Source: JAFGJQ01 sp964495075
GTDB taxonomy: Bacteria; Planctomycetota; Phycisphaerae; UBA1845
Length of the DNA stretch: 64,000 nucleotides
Direction of reading: 5' to 3'
Assembly (NCBI GenBank): GCA_964495075.1
Contig: CAZBUJ010000005.1
Span: 1 to 64,000, forward strand
Shown here piece by piece: positions 26,122 through 35,142 of the stretch (positions are counted from its first letter, which is position 1; each line of letters starts with the position of its first letter). The notes beneath the pieces were generated by a model. The model saw nothing but the letters and a program-made list of their open reading frames with translations, had not been told where the DNA came from and did no database searches. A program made the translations under genes and the position numbers.

Positions 26122-27597
26122 TTACTCCGTCGGGACGATGGGCGGTTCGTCACCTCGTGCCTTGCTCGCCCGCGATGGCAGGGCGGCGGCGGCGGCGAGA
26201 ATGAACAGCACGGGCAGGAACGGCAGGTGATACCGGCTCTGGGCCTCGAACACCTGGTGTATCCCCCATAGATACGCGAGCAGGGCGACCAGTGGCCAGA
26301 ACGCGACGTCGTTCTGGCACGCTCCGTGGCGCAGCAAGGCCACCACGACGAAGCATCCGAGCGTTGTCCAGGCCACGTTGAGCAGCCCCTTGGCCAGCGC
26401 CTCGGCGTACGGATCCCATCGATCGGCGGAGATCACCGCCATCACCGTACTGTCGGTACCCCACTGGTACGCGGCCTTGGCCGGGGCCAGGCGCAGCAGG
26501 TGCAGCGGGTTTCGACGCAGGAATTGTCTGGCCCGCTCGCCGAGGATACGGCTTCGTTCCGCCTCCGACACGGTGGCGGGGAACTCCGGCAACGGGGCGG
26601 TCATCGGGCCGGCCCCCGGATGATTCGTGACCCACAGTCCGACTCCGCCGCTGGTGGTGACGGGAACGAACTCGCCGAACGTGCGGTAGTTGCGCAGCGT
26701 CCAGGGCGATAGAACGGTGAAAAGCGCGACCGTCAGCAGGGCGGTGTTGGTGATCGCGCGTCCGCGCGACGCCCCGCGCCGCCGGTAGGCCAGCCCGAAC
26801 ACGAAGGGCAGGAGCAGTCCGATCGGTTTGAGAAGCGTGCACACACCGAGCGCCGCGCCGATGATCGCCACGTACCACCAGGGGTGCGTCTGGGCGGGTC
26901 GCCGCACGAACAGAAGAACGGCGGCCAGCAGCGCGCAGCCCAACTGCACGTCGTATCCCACGGTGGTGGCGTAGAGCACGAGGCTGGGAAACACGGCGCA
27001 GAGCACGGCGGCCAGTCGCGCCGCCGGTTCGGACACCACGTGCCGGGCCACCCGGTAGGTGAGCCAGGTCAGTAGTCCGCCCACCGGCCCGTTCAGCAGC
27101 AGGGCGGTCGTGATCGAGTAGCCGAAAACGGAGTAGACCATCAGCAGCCAGAATGACGCGCCGGGCGGGTAGTACGCGGTGGGACCGTATCCCTGCCCAC
27201 GCAGCATGCGCTTGGCGAAGCCATCGTAGTAGACGTGATCGCTGACCGGGTCGTCCGCTAGCCAGAGCACGGCCGCGATCCGCAACGCGATCGCGATACT
27301 GACGACGGCCAGCACGAACCGCGGCGCCGACCAGTGGGTCAGCATGGACTCGATGCACCGGAGCACCGGCTCTCTTCTCAGCCAGACGAAGAGCGCGACG
27401 CCGGCCGCCACGGGCACGTAGCCGAGCCAGATCCGCTTGTACGCGGGGAAAGCGAGGATGCCCCACATCAGGGTCACGGCGAACACGATGCCGAACAGTT
27501 GCTGGGCCGCCGGCCAGAACCCGTCCGGCAGCCGAACGGGGCAATCCTGATCGGGGGCACGGAACCGCGCTGCGCAAGTGGGGCTTGCCCGTTCCAT
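26122..27597 (-). CDS. GT39/ArnT-type membrane glycosyltransferase
   Basis: A 491-residue integral membrane protein with about 11 hydrophobic helices. The first periplasmic loop has the PMT/ArnT-like acidic site (LADDPVSDHVYYDGFAKRML) and the family motif YYPPGASFWLL. Such enzymes transfer a sugar from a polyprenyl-phosphate carrier to lipid, protein or glycan on the outer face of the membrane, which matches the presence of a GT2 carrier-charging enzyme two genes on. I placed the start at ATG 27597, ten bases after the methyltransferase stop. The acceptor is unknown. Confidence 0.83.
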   Translation of the reverse strand: MERASPTCAARFRAPDQDCPVRLPDGFWPAAQQLFGIVFAVTLMWGILAFPAYKRIWLGYVPVAAGVALFVWLRREPVLRCIESMLTHWSAPRFVLAVVSIAIALRIAAVLWLADDPVSDHVYYDGFAKRMLRGQGYGPTAYYPPGASFWLLMVYSVFGYSITTALLLNGPVGGLLTWLTYRVARHVVSEPAARLAAVLCAVFPSLVLYATTVGYDVQLGCALLAAVLLFVRRPAQTHPWWYVAIIGAALGVCTLLKPIGLLLPFVFGLAYRRRGASRGRAITNTALLTVALFTVLSPWTLRNYRTFGEFVPVTTSGGVGLWVTNHPGAGPMTAPLPEFPATVSEAERSRILGERARQFLRRNPLHLLRLAPAKAAYQWGTDSTVMAVISADRWDPYAEALAKGLLNVAWTTLGCFVVVALLRHGACQNDVAFWPLVALLAYLWGIHQVFEAQSRYHLPFLPVLFILAAAAALPSRASKARGDEPPIVPTE

Positions 27598-27607
27598 GGG
27601 ATACGAC

Positions 27608-28651
27608 TCAATCCGCCTGACCGTGCGGTACGCCCTCACGCGGGGCGGTGGCATCCACCGCGGGGATATCGACGTTGAACAGCACGCGTTCCGCGGCGGT
27701 TCGCCGGGCCGCCGGATCGCCTGCCGACCGTCGCGGCCGACCGGCGCAGACCGCCAGGTTCCAGCACATGCGCTGGAGCCACGGCATGCGCCGGATCAGG
27801 AAGTCGTCCAACGCGGCGAGGCGGTGATATGTCCCCCGCAACCGGTCGGCGTCGGTGATGATCTTTTTCCAGTAGCGGTCCTTGCTGGGGTGGACGCGGT
27901 CGACGAGGAAGAACCGCATGAAGATCCACAAACCGGCCAACCAGAAGCAGCGATGCTCCACGTCGTGAAAGTGGCGGCGAAACGACTCCGTGTCGCGGAT
28001 GTCGAGCGGCGTTTCGTCTTCCGTGCGGACGGGGGCGGCCATTCGACGGTAAATGTTGATGATCGGGTTGTGCCGTAGCGGGTCCCACGACACGAACCGG
28101 CCGTCCGGCCTGAGTACCCGGCCCACCTCGGTCAGGCAGGTGTCGAGATCAACGTGGTGGAGGAGGTTGGCCGCGTACACGACGTCGAACGTGTTCGCGT
28201 CGAACTCCAGTCGCTCGGCGTTTTGCCGGCGGCAGCGGATCGTCACGCCGTACCGATCGGCCACGCGACGCGTGACCTCCAGCATCCCGGCCGACAGGTC
28301 GACGGCCGTCACATCGGCCCCGCGGAGGGCGAAGTAGACGGCGGCTTCGCCCGCGCCGCAGCCGAGGTCGAGCACGCGCAGGCCGCGGACATTGCCGAGC
28401 CACTCCGTGATGTACCGGTTCTCGGGAGCGGTGCACGCTTCGAAGGTCTCGATGACGGGTACCTGGTCTGGGTCGATGACGCCGCCCCACTCGTCGTGGA
28501 ACTGTTCCTCCCGGTCGAAGTCGACGCGCCGCCCGGCGCCGCGGTTCGCCGCCGGCTCCGTGCTCGGGAGTGTGGTGAGGGCGGACTCGGCGGTCTCCCA
28601 GACCGCGGTCCGGGACGCCGCCTCGTCGATGCGGGCTTCGGTGGTGGTCAT
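27608..28651 (-). CDS. SAM-dependent methyltransferase of the glycan cluster
   Basis: A 347-residue class I methyltransferase. SAM-binding motif I is VLDLGCGAGEAAVYFALRG, the acidic residue of motif II is in DVTAVDLSAGML, and the later motifs are FDVVYAANLLHHV and VLRPDGRFVSWDP. A C-terminal extension has one amphipathic or hydrophobic stretch (FWLAGLWIFMRFFLV), perhaps for membrane contact. ATG 28651 is supported by GAGAGGA 6 bases upstream. It is the first gene of the minus-strand series with GT39, VanZ-like and GT2 genes. The substrate is probably a sugar or isoprenoid lipid, by context only. Confidence 0.85.
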   Translation of the reverse strand: MTTTEARIDEAASRTAVWETAESALTTLPSTEPAANRGAGRRVDFDREEQFHDEWGGVIDPDQVPVIETFEACTAPENRYITEWLGNVRGLRVLDLGCGAGEAAVYFALRGADVTAVDLSAGMLEVTRRVADRYGVTIRCRRQNAERLEFDANTFDVVYAANLLHHVDLDTCLTEVGRVLRPDGRFVSWDPLRHNPIINIYRRMAAPVRTEDETPLDIRDTESFRRHFHDVEHRCFWLAGLWIFMRFFLVDRVHPSKDRYWKKIITDADRLRGTYHRLAALDDFLIRRMPWLQRMCWNLAVCAGRPRRSAGDPAARRTAAERVLFNVDIPAVDATAPREGVPHGQAD

Positions 28652-28787
28652 GGAACATCCTCTCGCGCGGGCCGTGCCGCCCGTGCGATTCCGATAACGT
28701 CTCGATGACGTATCGACGTCGCCGCCGGGTGCCTTTAGGTCCAAACGGGCGGGCCGCCCGTTGCGGGGCCGGTTCCGATAACTGTGC

Positions 28788-29972
28788 TTATTCTCCCTCC
28801 GGCAGGGCCACGCCGCGCTGCTGCCGCAGGTCATCGATCTTGTCGAGGCTGCGTTCGAGTTGGCGGGTGCGCGTGGTGGTGAGGTCGGTGTAGGCCTTCA
28901 TGGCCGACTCCAGTTGCCGGCCCATCTTCTCGATCACGTCGCCGTACTTGTCCCATTCCTTGCGGAAGGCGCCGAGCAGCGACAGGATCTCGTCGGACGC
29001 GCGTTCGAGCCGGAAGCTCTCCACGGCCTGGCGGATGACGGCGAGGATCGCGTAGAGGGTCAACGGCGAGCAGAAGACCACTTTCTTTCGGATCGCGTCG
29101 TCGAGGAGGGTGTTGTCGCACTCGTGGATGAAGCCGTAGACCTGCTCGTTGGGGATAAACAGCAGCACGTAGTCGACGGTGCCGCCGGCGGGATCGATGT
29201 ACTCGCGGGAGACGACGGACCGGATGCAGTTCCGCACGTCCTTGAGGAATGCGTCCCGGGCGGCCGTGGCGGTGGCCTCGGTGTCCGCGTCGAGGTACCG
29301 CAGGTAGTTGTCGAGCGGGAACTTCACGTCCATGTTGACCCGCATTTCGTGGGGCAGGTAGAAGGTATAGTCGGGTCGTTGTCCGGAATCCACGGTGGCT
29401 TGTTTCGTGTAGTTGACGTTCTCCACGAAGCCGGCCAGTTGCAACACGTCGCCGGCCATCCGCTCGCCCCATTGCCCGCGGCGGGACGTGCTGGACAGGG
29501 CTTCGCGGAGTTGGCCGGTGGCGGCCTGCAGCCGCTCGGTGGCCTTGGCCGCCTCGCCGAGTCGATCGACGAGCCGCTCGTGCGAGGCTTTCCGCTCGGC
29601 GTCCGCCCGTTGGACGGCGGTGTGGACCTCGCCGATTTTGGCGGCGATCTGCTGCAACACGGTATCGATGAGTTTCTTCTTCTCTTCCAGGGCCTGCGTG
29701 CCGGTGCGGGTCTGCTGTTCGAGTCGCGTGCCGGCCAGTTGGAGAAACTGCTCGGAGTTATGCTTCAGCGCGTCCTGGGAGAGGTTGCCGAAGGCGTCGC
29801 GGATCTGGGCGATGATCCTGTCCAATTCCGCCGCCTGCCGGACGTGGGTTTCTTCCGCCAGCCGGCGGGCGAGTTCGGCGTCCGGCCGGCGCCGCAGGGC
29901 GAGCACGATCAGCACGACGGCGGCGCCGCAAGCGACACCCATCAGAATCGACGTCGGGTCCATGGAGTCCAT
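28788..29972 (-). CDS. rmuC: RmuC family protein
   Basis: A 394-residue protein. An N-terminal membrane segment (about 8-26, ILMGVACGAAVVLIVLAL) is followed by a long coiled coil (about 35-170). The RmuC nuclease-like core comes next, with GQWGERMAGDVLQLAGF, RPDYTFYLPHEMRVNMDVKF split over two conserved blocks, and FIPNEQVYGFIHE. RmuC limits recombination at inverted repeats and belongs to the PD-(D/E)xK-like nuclease group. It starts at ATG 29972; a second ATG is three codons on. It is divergent from the radical SAM gene, with the two start regions nearly abutting. Confidence 0.93.
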   Translation of the reverse strand: MDSMDPTSILMGVACGAAVVLIVLALRRRPDAELARRLAEETHVRQAAELDRIIAQIRDAFGNLSQDALKHNSEQFLQLAGTRLEQQTRTGTQALEEKKKLIDTVLQQIAAKIGEVHTAVQRADAERKASHERLVDRLGEAAKATERLQAATGQLREALSSTSRRGQWGERMAGDVLQLAGFVENVNYTKQATVDSGQRPDYTFYLPHEMRVNMDVKFPLDNYLRYLDADTEATATAARDAFLKDVRNCIRSVVSREYIDPAGGTVDYVLLFIPNEQVYGFIHECDNTLLDDAIRKKVVFCSPLTLYAILAVIRQAVESFRLERASDEILSLLGAFRKEWDKYGDVIEKMGRQLESAMKAYTDLTTTRTRQLERSLDKIDDLRQQRGVALPEGE

Positions 29973-30031
29973 CCGTACCGCACCACCCCGCCCGTTCAAC
30001 TTGCCCCAGATCCCCGTGACCGTCAACCGGC

Positions 30032-31033
30032 TTGGAAAAACAATCCGGTCCAGGCAATAATCTGTTGCCGGGAGTGCGGACGGGATACCGGCTGTGTCCC
30101 GCCGGCATCGACCGGGCGAGGCTCGAACGGTCGTGGCGCGAGTGCCGCGACCCGGGGGATTCAACCATCGATACGACCCAGCGTTACAAGCTGCACTTGT
30201 TTGCCCACCACCCGCGGGAGTGGGGCGGCAACCTCCACGTGTATCCCGTGATCTCGCGGCGGGCCCGGGGGCTGAGCGTCGGCGTGAACCTCAACCCCGA
30301 CGCGGCGTGCAACTTCGATTGCGTGTACTGCCAGGTGGATCGATCGCAGCCGCCCCGGGTTCGCCGTGTCGACCTGGAGATTTTCGCCCGGGAGCTGGAT
30401 CGGATGCTGTCGTGGGCGGCGGACGGATCGGTTTTCGACCACCCGCAGTTCGCGGGCGTTCCGGACGAGCTGAAGCGGATGAACGACGTCGCGTTTTCCG
30501 GCGACGGCGAGCCGACCACCTGCCCGGTGTTCCCGGAGAGTGTGCAGATCGCCGCTGATCTGCGGCGCAAATGGCGGCTCGACGAGGCGAAGCTCGTGCT
30601 GATCACCGACGCGTGCTATCTCACGAAGCCAAAGGTGGCCGAGGCGTTGGAGGTGATGGCGGCGAACAACGGCGAGATCTGGGCCAAGCTGGATGCGGGA
30701 ACGGAAGAGTACTTCCGACGCGTGAATCGGCCGAATTTCCCCCTGCAGCACGTCGTGGATTCAATCGCGGCGACGGCGAGGCGGCAGCCCGTGGTGATCC
30801 AGTCGCTGTGGATGCGGCTGCATGACGAGTTGCCGCGGGCAGAGGAGATCGACGCGTTCGCCAGTCGATTGAAGGCGATCCTCGATACCGGTGGACGCCT
30901 TGCGGCGGTGCAAGTCTATACCGTAGCCCGCCAGCCGACCGAGTCCTACGTTACGCCGTTGACCGGCGACGAACTCGAGTCCATCGCGTCGGTCGTCCGC
31001 GACCGGACCGGACTGGAAACGGTCACGTACTGA
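30032..31033 (+). CDS. Radical SAM protein
   Basis: A frame of up to 333 residues. The cluster motif is CNFDCVYC (Cys93, 97, 100), a CxxxCxxC that binds the 4Fe-4S cluster for S-adenosylmethionine cleavage. It is followed by GDGEPT and LITDACYLTKPKV in the barrel. The wording (YPVISRRARGLSVGVNLNPD before the cysteines) resembles the uncharacterised radical SAM family often found as single genes in planctomycetes and related bacteria. The start is uncertain: TTG 30032 opens the frame, GTG 30074 is possible, and clear protein character begins near QRYKLHLFAHH (residue 50). It lacks a SPASM-type C-terminal cysteine cluster. Confidence 0.85.
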   Translation: MEKQSGPGNNLLPGVRTGYRLCPAGIDRARLERSWRECRDPGDSTIDTTQRYKLHLFAHHPREWGGNLHVYPVISRRARGLSVGVNLNPDAACNFDCVYCQVDRSQPPRVRRVDLEIFARELDRMLSWAADGSVFDHPQFAGVPDELKRMNDVAFSGDGEPTTCPVFPESVQIAADLRRKWRLDEAKLVLITDACYLTKPKVAEALEVMAANNGEIWAKLDAGTEEYFRRVNRPNFPLQHVVDSIAATARRQPVVIQSLWMRLHDELPRAEEIDAFASRLKAILDTGGRLAAVQVYTVARQPTESYVTPLTGDELESIASVVRDRTGLETVTY

Positions 31034-31102
31034 CGCGGCACCGGCTCCGGCGGTTTGCACCGCGATCACACCGGCTCGACGTTCATCCTTTGCTGCCGCC
31101 CG

Positions 31103-31250
31103 TCAGGGGGTGTCGATGATGATGTCGTCAATTTGCGTGATGACTTCGATCATGACGCCCTCGCTAGGCAGGAATCTGATCCATGAAGCAAAGGAATCGC
31201 AGCAGGCACTCTTGAAGAGTCAAAACAAACATGGCGCTGAGTTCGAGCAT
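31103..31250 (-). pseudogene. Micro-gene with strong Shine-Dalgarno site, apparently frameshifted
   Basis: AGGAGG lies 7-8 bases before ATG 31250. The start frame encodes 28 residues (MLELSAMFVLTLQECLLRF...) and stops with TAG at 31164. One base over, the sequence is open from just after a TGA to TGA 31103 and reads like a conserved C-terminus: LFKSACCDSFASWIRF then LPSEGVMIEVITQIDD then IIIDTP. Skipping one base after codon 10 would give a continuous 48-residue product. Base composition is lower in G+C than neighbouring genes. It may be a recent pseudogene, a sequencing or assembly error, or a programmed +1 frameshift. The function is unknown and I do not recognise the family. Confidence 0.5.
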
Positions 31251-31586
31251 GATTAGTCCTCCTGAAGGCTAGCTCTTAAGACACCAGTTTGATTCACCGC
31301 TTGCTCTGCGACTTCTCCTCCAGAACCGACCTCCACGATTGTGCGGGACCCCTGGATCCCTATCCTATGCCTTCACCGTACTTTACCGTTATGGTTCTTA
31401 TCGGTGGATGTATGGATAATCTTGAGGGCGACCACGAGACAATCGGGCGAATTCGCGGCGCCCTGGTGCGAGGAGGTCGTTTATCGGTCGCGGAAACCGC
31501 CAGAAGCGTGCGTGGGCAGGCAGGGTTCCGGCCGGCCGGTCCCGGCGCGCCGGGGAGCCGGTGCCGGTCCCTGCGAGCCGCGCGGG
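31251..31586. other. Lower-G+C region upstream of the micro-gene
   Basis: 336 bases with no convincing gene on either strand. It probably contains the minus-strand promoter of the micro-gene, but no -35/-10 pair is clear enough to mark. Confidence 0.3.
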
Positions 31587-32234
31587 CTAGGATGCGGGTG
31601 GTCGAACGGCGTCGGGCAGGGCGGCTTCGATCGCGCCGCGGGTCGCGTTGGCGCGACGGGTGATGTCGGTCACCTGCCTATGGACGGAGGTCCGTTCGGA
31701 TTCGTCGGTCAGCTCCGCCGCATTGACCCGCGCGCTGTAGGCGGCCGCATGCACGCAGGCGTCGGCCGTCACGGCCGCCACGCCGAGATCGCTCAGCAGA
31801 TACGGGCTGGCCAGCGGAACCAATCGTTTTATCACGTCCAGGGCCGAGGCGGCGAGGGCGGCGATCTCCACGGGCACCGCCAGGGCGACGGCGATGGCGT
31901 CGCGCAGCGCCCGGTCGACGTCGTCGGACGGCGCCCGAGCCGCCCGCCGGGCCTGGGCGAGTTGTTCGTAGGCGGCGGCGTCTTCGTGCACCAGCCGCCG
32001 CAGCATTCGATCCGCGATGGCGAGTTCGTCGCACAGCGCGGTGATCTGCTGCTGCTGGTCGGGTGCGGTCCGCTTGTTGATCGAGTAGGCGCCCACCATC
32101 CGCGCCATGGCGGCCGCCAGCGCGCCGGCCAGAGCGGCGACGGCCCCGCCGCCGGGGGTGGGCGTGCGGTCGGCGAGTCGATCGAGAAAGGTGTTGACCG
32201 TTTCCTCGAGCAGGGGTGTTGGCTTGGGGGTCAT
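31587..32234 (-). CDS. Cyclodeaminase/cyclohydrolase family protein (FTCD C-terminal-like)
   Basis: A 215-residue helical protein of the formiminotransferase-cyclodeaminase C-terminal family. Signature segments are FLDRLADRTPTPGGGAVAAL near the N-terminus (PTPGGGS-type loop), then MARMVGAYSINK and AVALAVPVEIAALAA. Stand-alone members process 5-formimino- or 5,10-methenyl-tetrahydrofolate. ATG 32234 has GGAG 9 bases upstream. It lies 34 bases downstream of a response regulator gene on the same strand and may be co-transcribed. No folate gene is adjacent. Confidence 0.87.
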   Translation of the reverse strand: MTPKPTPLLEETVNTFLDRLADRTPTPGGGAVAALAGALAAAMARMVGAYSINKRTAPDQQQQITALCDELAIADRMLRRLVHEDAAAYEQLAQARRAARAPSDDVDRALRDAIAVALAVPVEIAALAASALDVIKRLVPLASPYLLSDLGVAAVTADACVHAAAYSARVNAAELTDESERTSVHRQVTDITRRANATRGAIEAALPDAVRPPAS

Positions 32235-32268
32235 GGTGGCGTTTCTCCACGCGACGGTCCGCGGCGGG

Positions 32269-32739
<471 letters not shown>

Positions 32740-32830
32740 GGTGCCGCACCTCGGCGATCCATCCTACCGCGGCGCGAGGGAAACCGGAACCGCACGCTCC
32801 CGACCTCCGCCTCCACGAGCCCCGTCGTGT

Positions 32831-34444
32831 TTACACGAAGAGGATCGTCGCGACGATGAAGAGAGGCACCAGAATACACACGCTGTACATCATGTAGCCG
32901 AAGAAGCTCGGCATGCGGATGCCGGCCTGTTCGGCGATGCTCTTGACCATGAAGTTCGGGCCGTTGCCGATGTACGTCATGGCGCCCATGAACACCGCAC
33001 CCAACGATATCGCGACCAACAGGGCCTGGTCAATCGCGCCGGTGGCGAGGGTCAGCGGCGCGTCACCGGCCGGCAGCGTCTTCGCCGTTTCGAAGAACAC
33101 CACGTAGGTCGGTGCGTTGTCCAGGAAGCTGGACAGCGAGCCGGTTGCCCAGAAGAAGTGCCACGGCTGCGTCAATCCCAGGGTGGGGCCCTTCACGTGA
33201 AGGATTTCGATGGGGGCCTGCATGGTAATGAAGATCCCGATGAACAGGGCGGCCACTTCGAGGATGGCATGGTAGTTGAATCTGTTGGCTTCCCGTACGC
33301 CGGCCGGCGTGGTGGCCAGGGACAAAGCCACGAGGGCGAACATGATCAGCTCCCGCATGAACGGGAACGGATGCCAGTCTGTGCCCGGGAACGCCTTGTT
33401 CGGGTCGACCAGGGCGACGCACAGGACGATGCCGATCAGCCAGACCAGGTTGATCTTGCCTTTGAGGCTCAGCGGTGTCCGCTGCATCTCGTCGAGGACG
33501 ATGTCCACCTGCTCTTCGTGGCGGTAAGCGAAGGTGTCCCACAAGTAGTAGGTGATCAGAATCAGGCCGCACGTCACCGCCCACGGACTGACCAGGCCGA
33601 ATGTCCAGAGAAACGGCACGCCGCGCAGGTATCCGAGGAACAGCGGCGGGTCGCCGATCGGCAGCAGGCAGCCCCCGCAGTTGCAGACGATGAAGATGAA
33701 GAAGATGACGGTGTGGGTCACATGCCGCCGTTCGGAATTCGTCTGCAGTAGCGGACGGATCAGGAGCATGGCCGCCCCCGTGGTGCCGACGAAACTGGCG
33801 AGCAGCCCGCCCACCGCGATGAACGCGGTATTGGTCCTCGGCACGGCCCGAAGGTCGCCCCGCAACGAGATTCCGCCGCTGATGACGTACAGGCTGAACA
33901 GCAGGACGATGAACGGGATGTACTCCGCGCAGACGGCGTGATCGACGATGTAGAGAACCTTGTGGATGTCGTTGGCCAACAGGTAGTAGAGCAGGGTGAG
34001 GGCGGCGAACAACAGGGCGAGAATCAAGCGGTTCCGGTTGCTCTCCCACCAGTGCGTGGTGGCCGGTATGAGCGGCAGGAGAGCGATCGACAGCAGCACG
34101 GCGGCGAAGGGGACGCACGCCCACAGAGGCGGATGGGCCGCCCCGTGTTGTGCCGTGTCGGCGGTGGCGTCACCGGATTTCCCGTCCTGCGCGTGATCGT
34201 GCCCGGCACGCGAATCCGCGGCAATGTCGTGATCGCCTTCCTGTTCATGCCCCGGCGGCCGGGCGGCCGCCGCCGGGTGTTCCTCGTGCCCGCCGTGCCC
34301 CCCGTGGTCGGAGGTCAGGTGGTTGTAGATCAGGAAGGCCATCACGAGCGCGCCGATGACGATCGCGATCCAACTTCCGGATCCGAGTTTTCCCTCGCCA
34401 TGGTGATGCCCTGAGCCGGCATCATCCTCGTGGGTCATGCTCAC
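32831..34444 (-). CDS. Sodium:proton antiporter-like membrane protein with His-rich N-terminus
   Basis: A 537-residue member of the ion transporter superfamily (NhaD/ArsB/CitM-like). About 12 hydrophobic helices occur, with a GNGPNF motif (YIGNGPNFMVKSI) and SSFLDNAPTYVVF, both typical of NhaD-type Na+/H+ antiporters. The first 115 residues are unusual: one transmembrane helix (about 25-41) is flanked by His/Asp/Glu-rich segments (HHHGEG, DHGGHGGHEEH, GHEQEGDHDI, GHDHAQDG) that could bind metal or sense pH. The GTG at 34444 is preferred because GGAGG lies 8 bases upstream; an ATG follows two codons later. Confidence 0.85.
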   Translation of the reverse strand: MSMTHEDDAGSGHHHGEGKLGSGSWIAIVIGALVMAFLIYNHLTSDHGGHGGHEEHPAAAARPPGHEQEGDHDIAADSRAGHDHAQDGKSGDATADTAQHGAAHPPLWACVPFAAVLLSIALLPLIPATTHWWESNRNRLILALLFAALTLLYYLLANDIHKVLYIVDHAVCAEYIPFIVLLFSLYVISGGISLRGDLRAVPRTNTAFIAVGGLLASFVGTTGAAMLLIRPLLQTNSERRHVTHTVIFFIFIVCNCGGCLLPIGDPPLFLGYLRGVPFLWTFGLVSPWAVTCGLILITYYLWDTFAYRHEEQVDIVLDEMQRTPLSLKGKINLVWLIGIVLCVALVDPNKAFPGTDWHPFPFMRELIMFALVALSLATTPAGVREANRFNYHAILEVAALFIGIFITMQAPIEILHVKGPTLGLTQPWHFFWATGSLSSFLDNAPTYVVFFETAKTLPAGDAPLTLATGAIDQALLVAISLGAVFMGAMTYIGNGPNFMVKSIAEQAGIRMPSFFGYMMYSVCILVPLFIVATILFV

Positions 34445-34769
34445 GATGGGAGCCTCCGGTGTCCAGTGGGCCCGGTCGTTGTCGGTCGGTCCACCGCGCG
34501 GACACCCGGGTTTGACCGCTGGACCGGGCGTGGCGGCAGACCGGCCTGCGGCCGGGGAATGACGGTCAGGATTTCGTCAAGAATCGAACAAGAGCCGCCC
34601 CACCTGCGGGCACCGGCCCACGATTCGCCGCGTATATTGGCCCAACCGGGCCACAAAATCCACCCGTCCGCGAGAAAATCCACCCCAAGCCGCTGATCCG
34701 GCGGGGCGGATGGGGCCTCCCGGCGTGCGGCGGTCGGCGCCTCACAGCCCCGCCGTCGGGCGTGAGATC
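34445..34769. other. Divergent intergenic region between antiporter and S1 genes
   Basis: 325 bases. A small hairpin GGCCC-AACC-GGGCC occurs near 34640. It probably holds the antiporter promoter on the minus strand; no clear element was seen. Confidence 0.3.
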
Positions 34770-34796
34770 TTGACTTTGCGGCCACCATTCGATAAA
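34770..34796 (+). promoter_or_regulatory. Predicted promoter of ribosomal protein S1
   Basis: TTGACT at 34770-34775, a 15-base spacer and GATAAA at 34791-34796 (within CGATAAAC). This is the best -35/-10 pair in the 700 bases ahead of the S1 gene and shares the CGATAA core with other upstream regions here. If used, it gives a leader of about 340 bases. Confidence 0.45.
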
Positions 34797-34802
34797 CGTC
34801 GT

Positions 34803-35142
34803 GGAGGAGTTGCCCGGAAGAAGCGCCCACCTGTTCGGACAGGACCGATTCAGGGAGAAGAGGACTGGTCAGTCCCATCATTTGTCGTAAGTGGGGATCA
34901 TCTGCCGACTGAGCGACGACCGGTCGGCAACCGCGCGAATACTCACGTGTGTCTGGCTTCGGCCAATCGAATCGCATCGGGGACGGGGTTTGCGCTGCCG
35001 GGAACCCTGACCGCACGTGGACGGGGCCCGGGTCCCCATCCCGCAGCGCGTCGCGAATCGACGAACCAGACCACTTTTGTTGTAGCGTTTGGAAGTTCTG
35101 TATGCGACGGAGTGCCCGTCTTGGACGGGCAAATGGAACACA
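34803..35142 (+). promoter_or_regulatory. Long 5' leader of the S1 gene with hairpins
   Basis: About 340 bases between the predicted promoter and the S1 start. Perfect short hairpins occur at 34830-34843 (CCTGT-TCGG-ACAGG) and 34862-34875 (GGACT-GGTC-AGTCC), with a GC-rich inverted repeat near 35023-35037. S1 genes are commonly autoregulated through their leader, so an S1-binding structure is plausible; this is inference. Confidence 0.35.

Noticed and set aside
28691..28782. Two plus-strand CCGATAAC sites as promoters
   Set aside because: No plus-strand gene follows; both flanking genes are on the minus strand, so they were not annotated as promoters.
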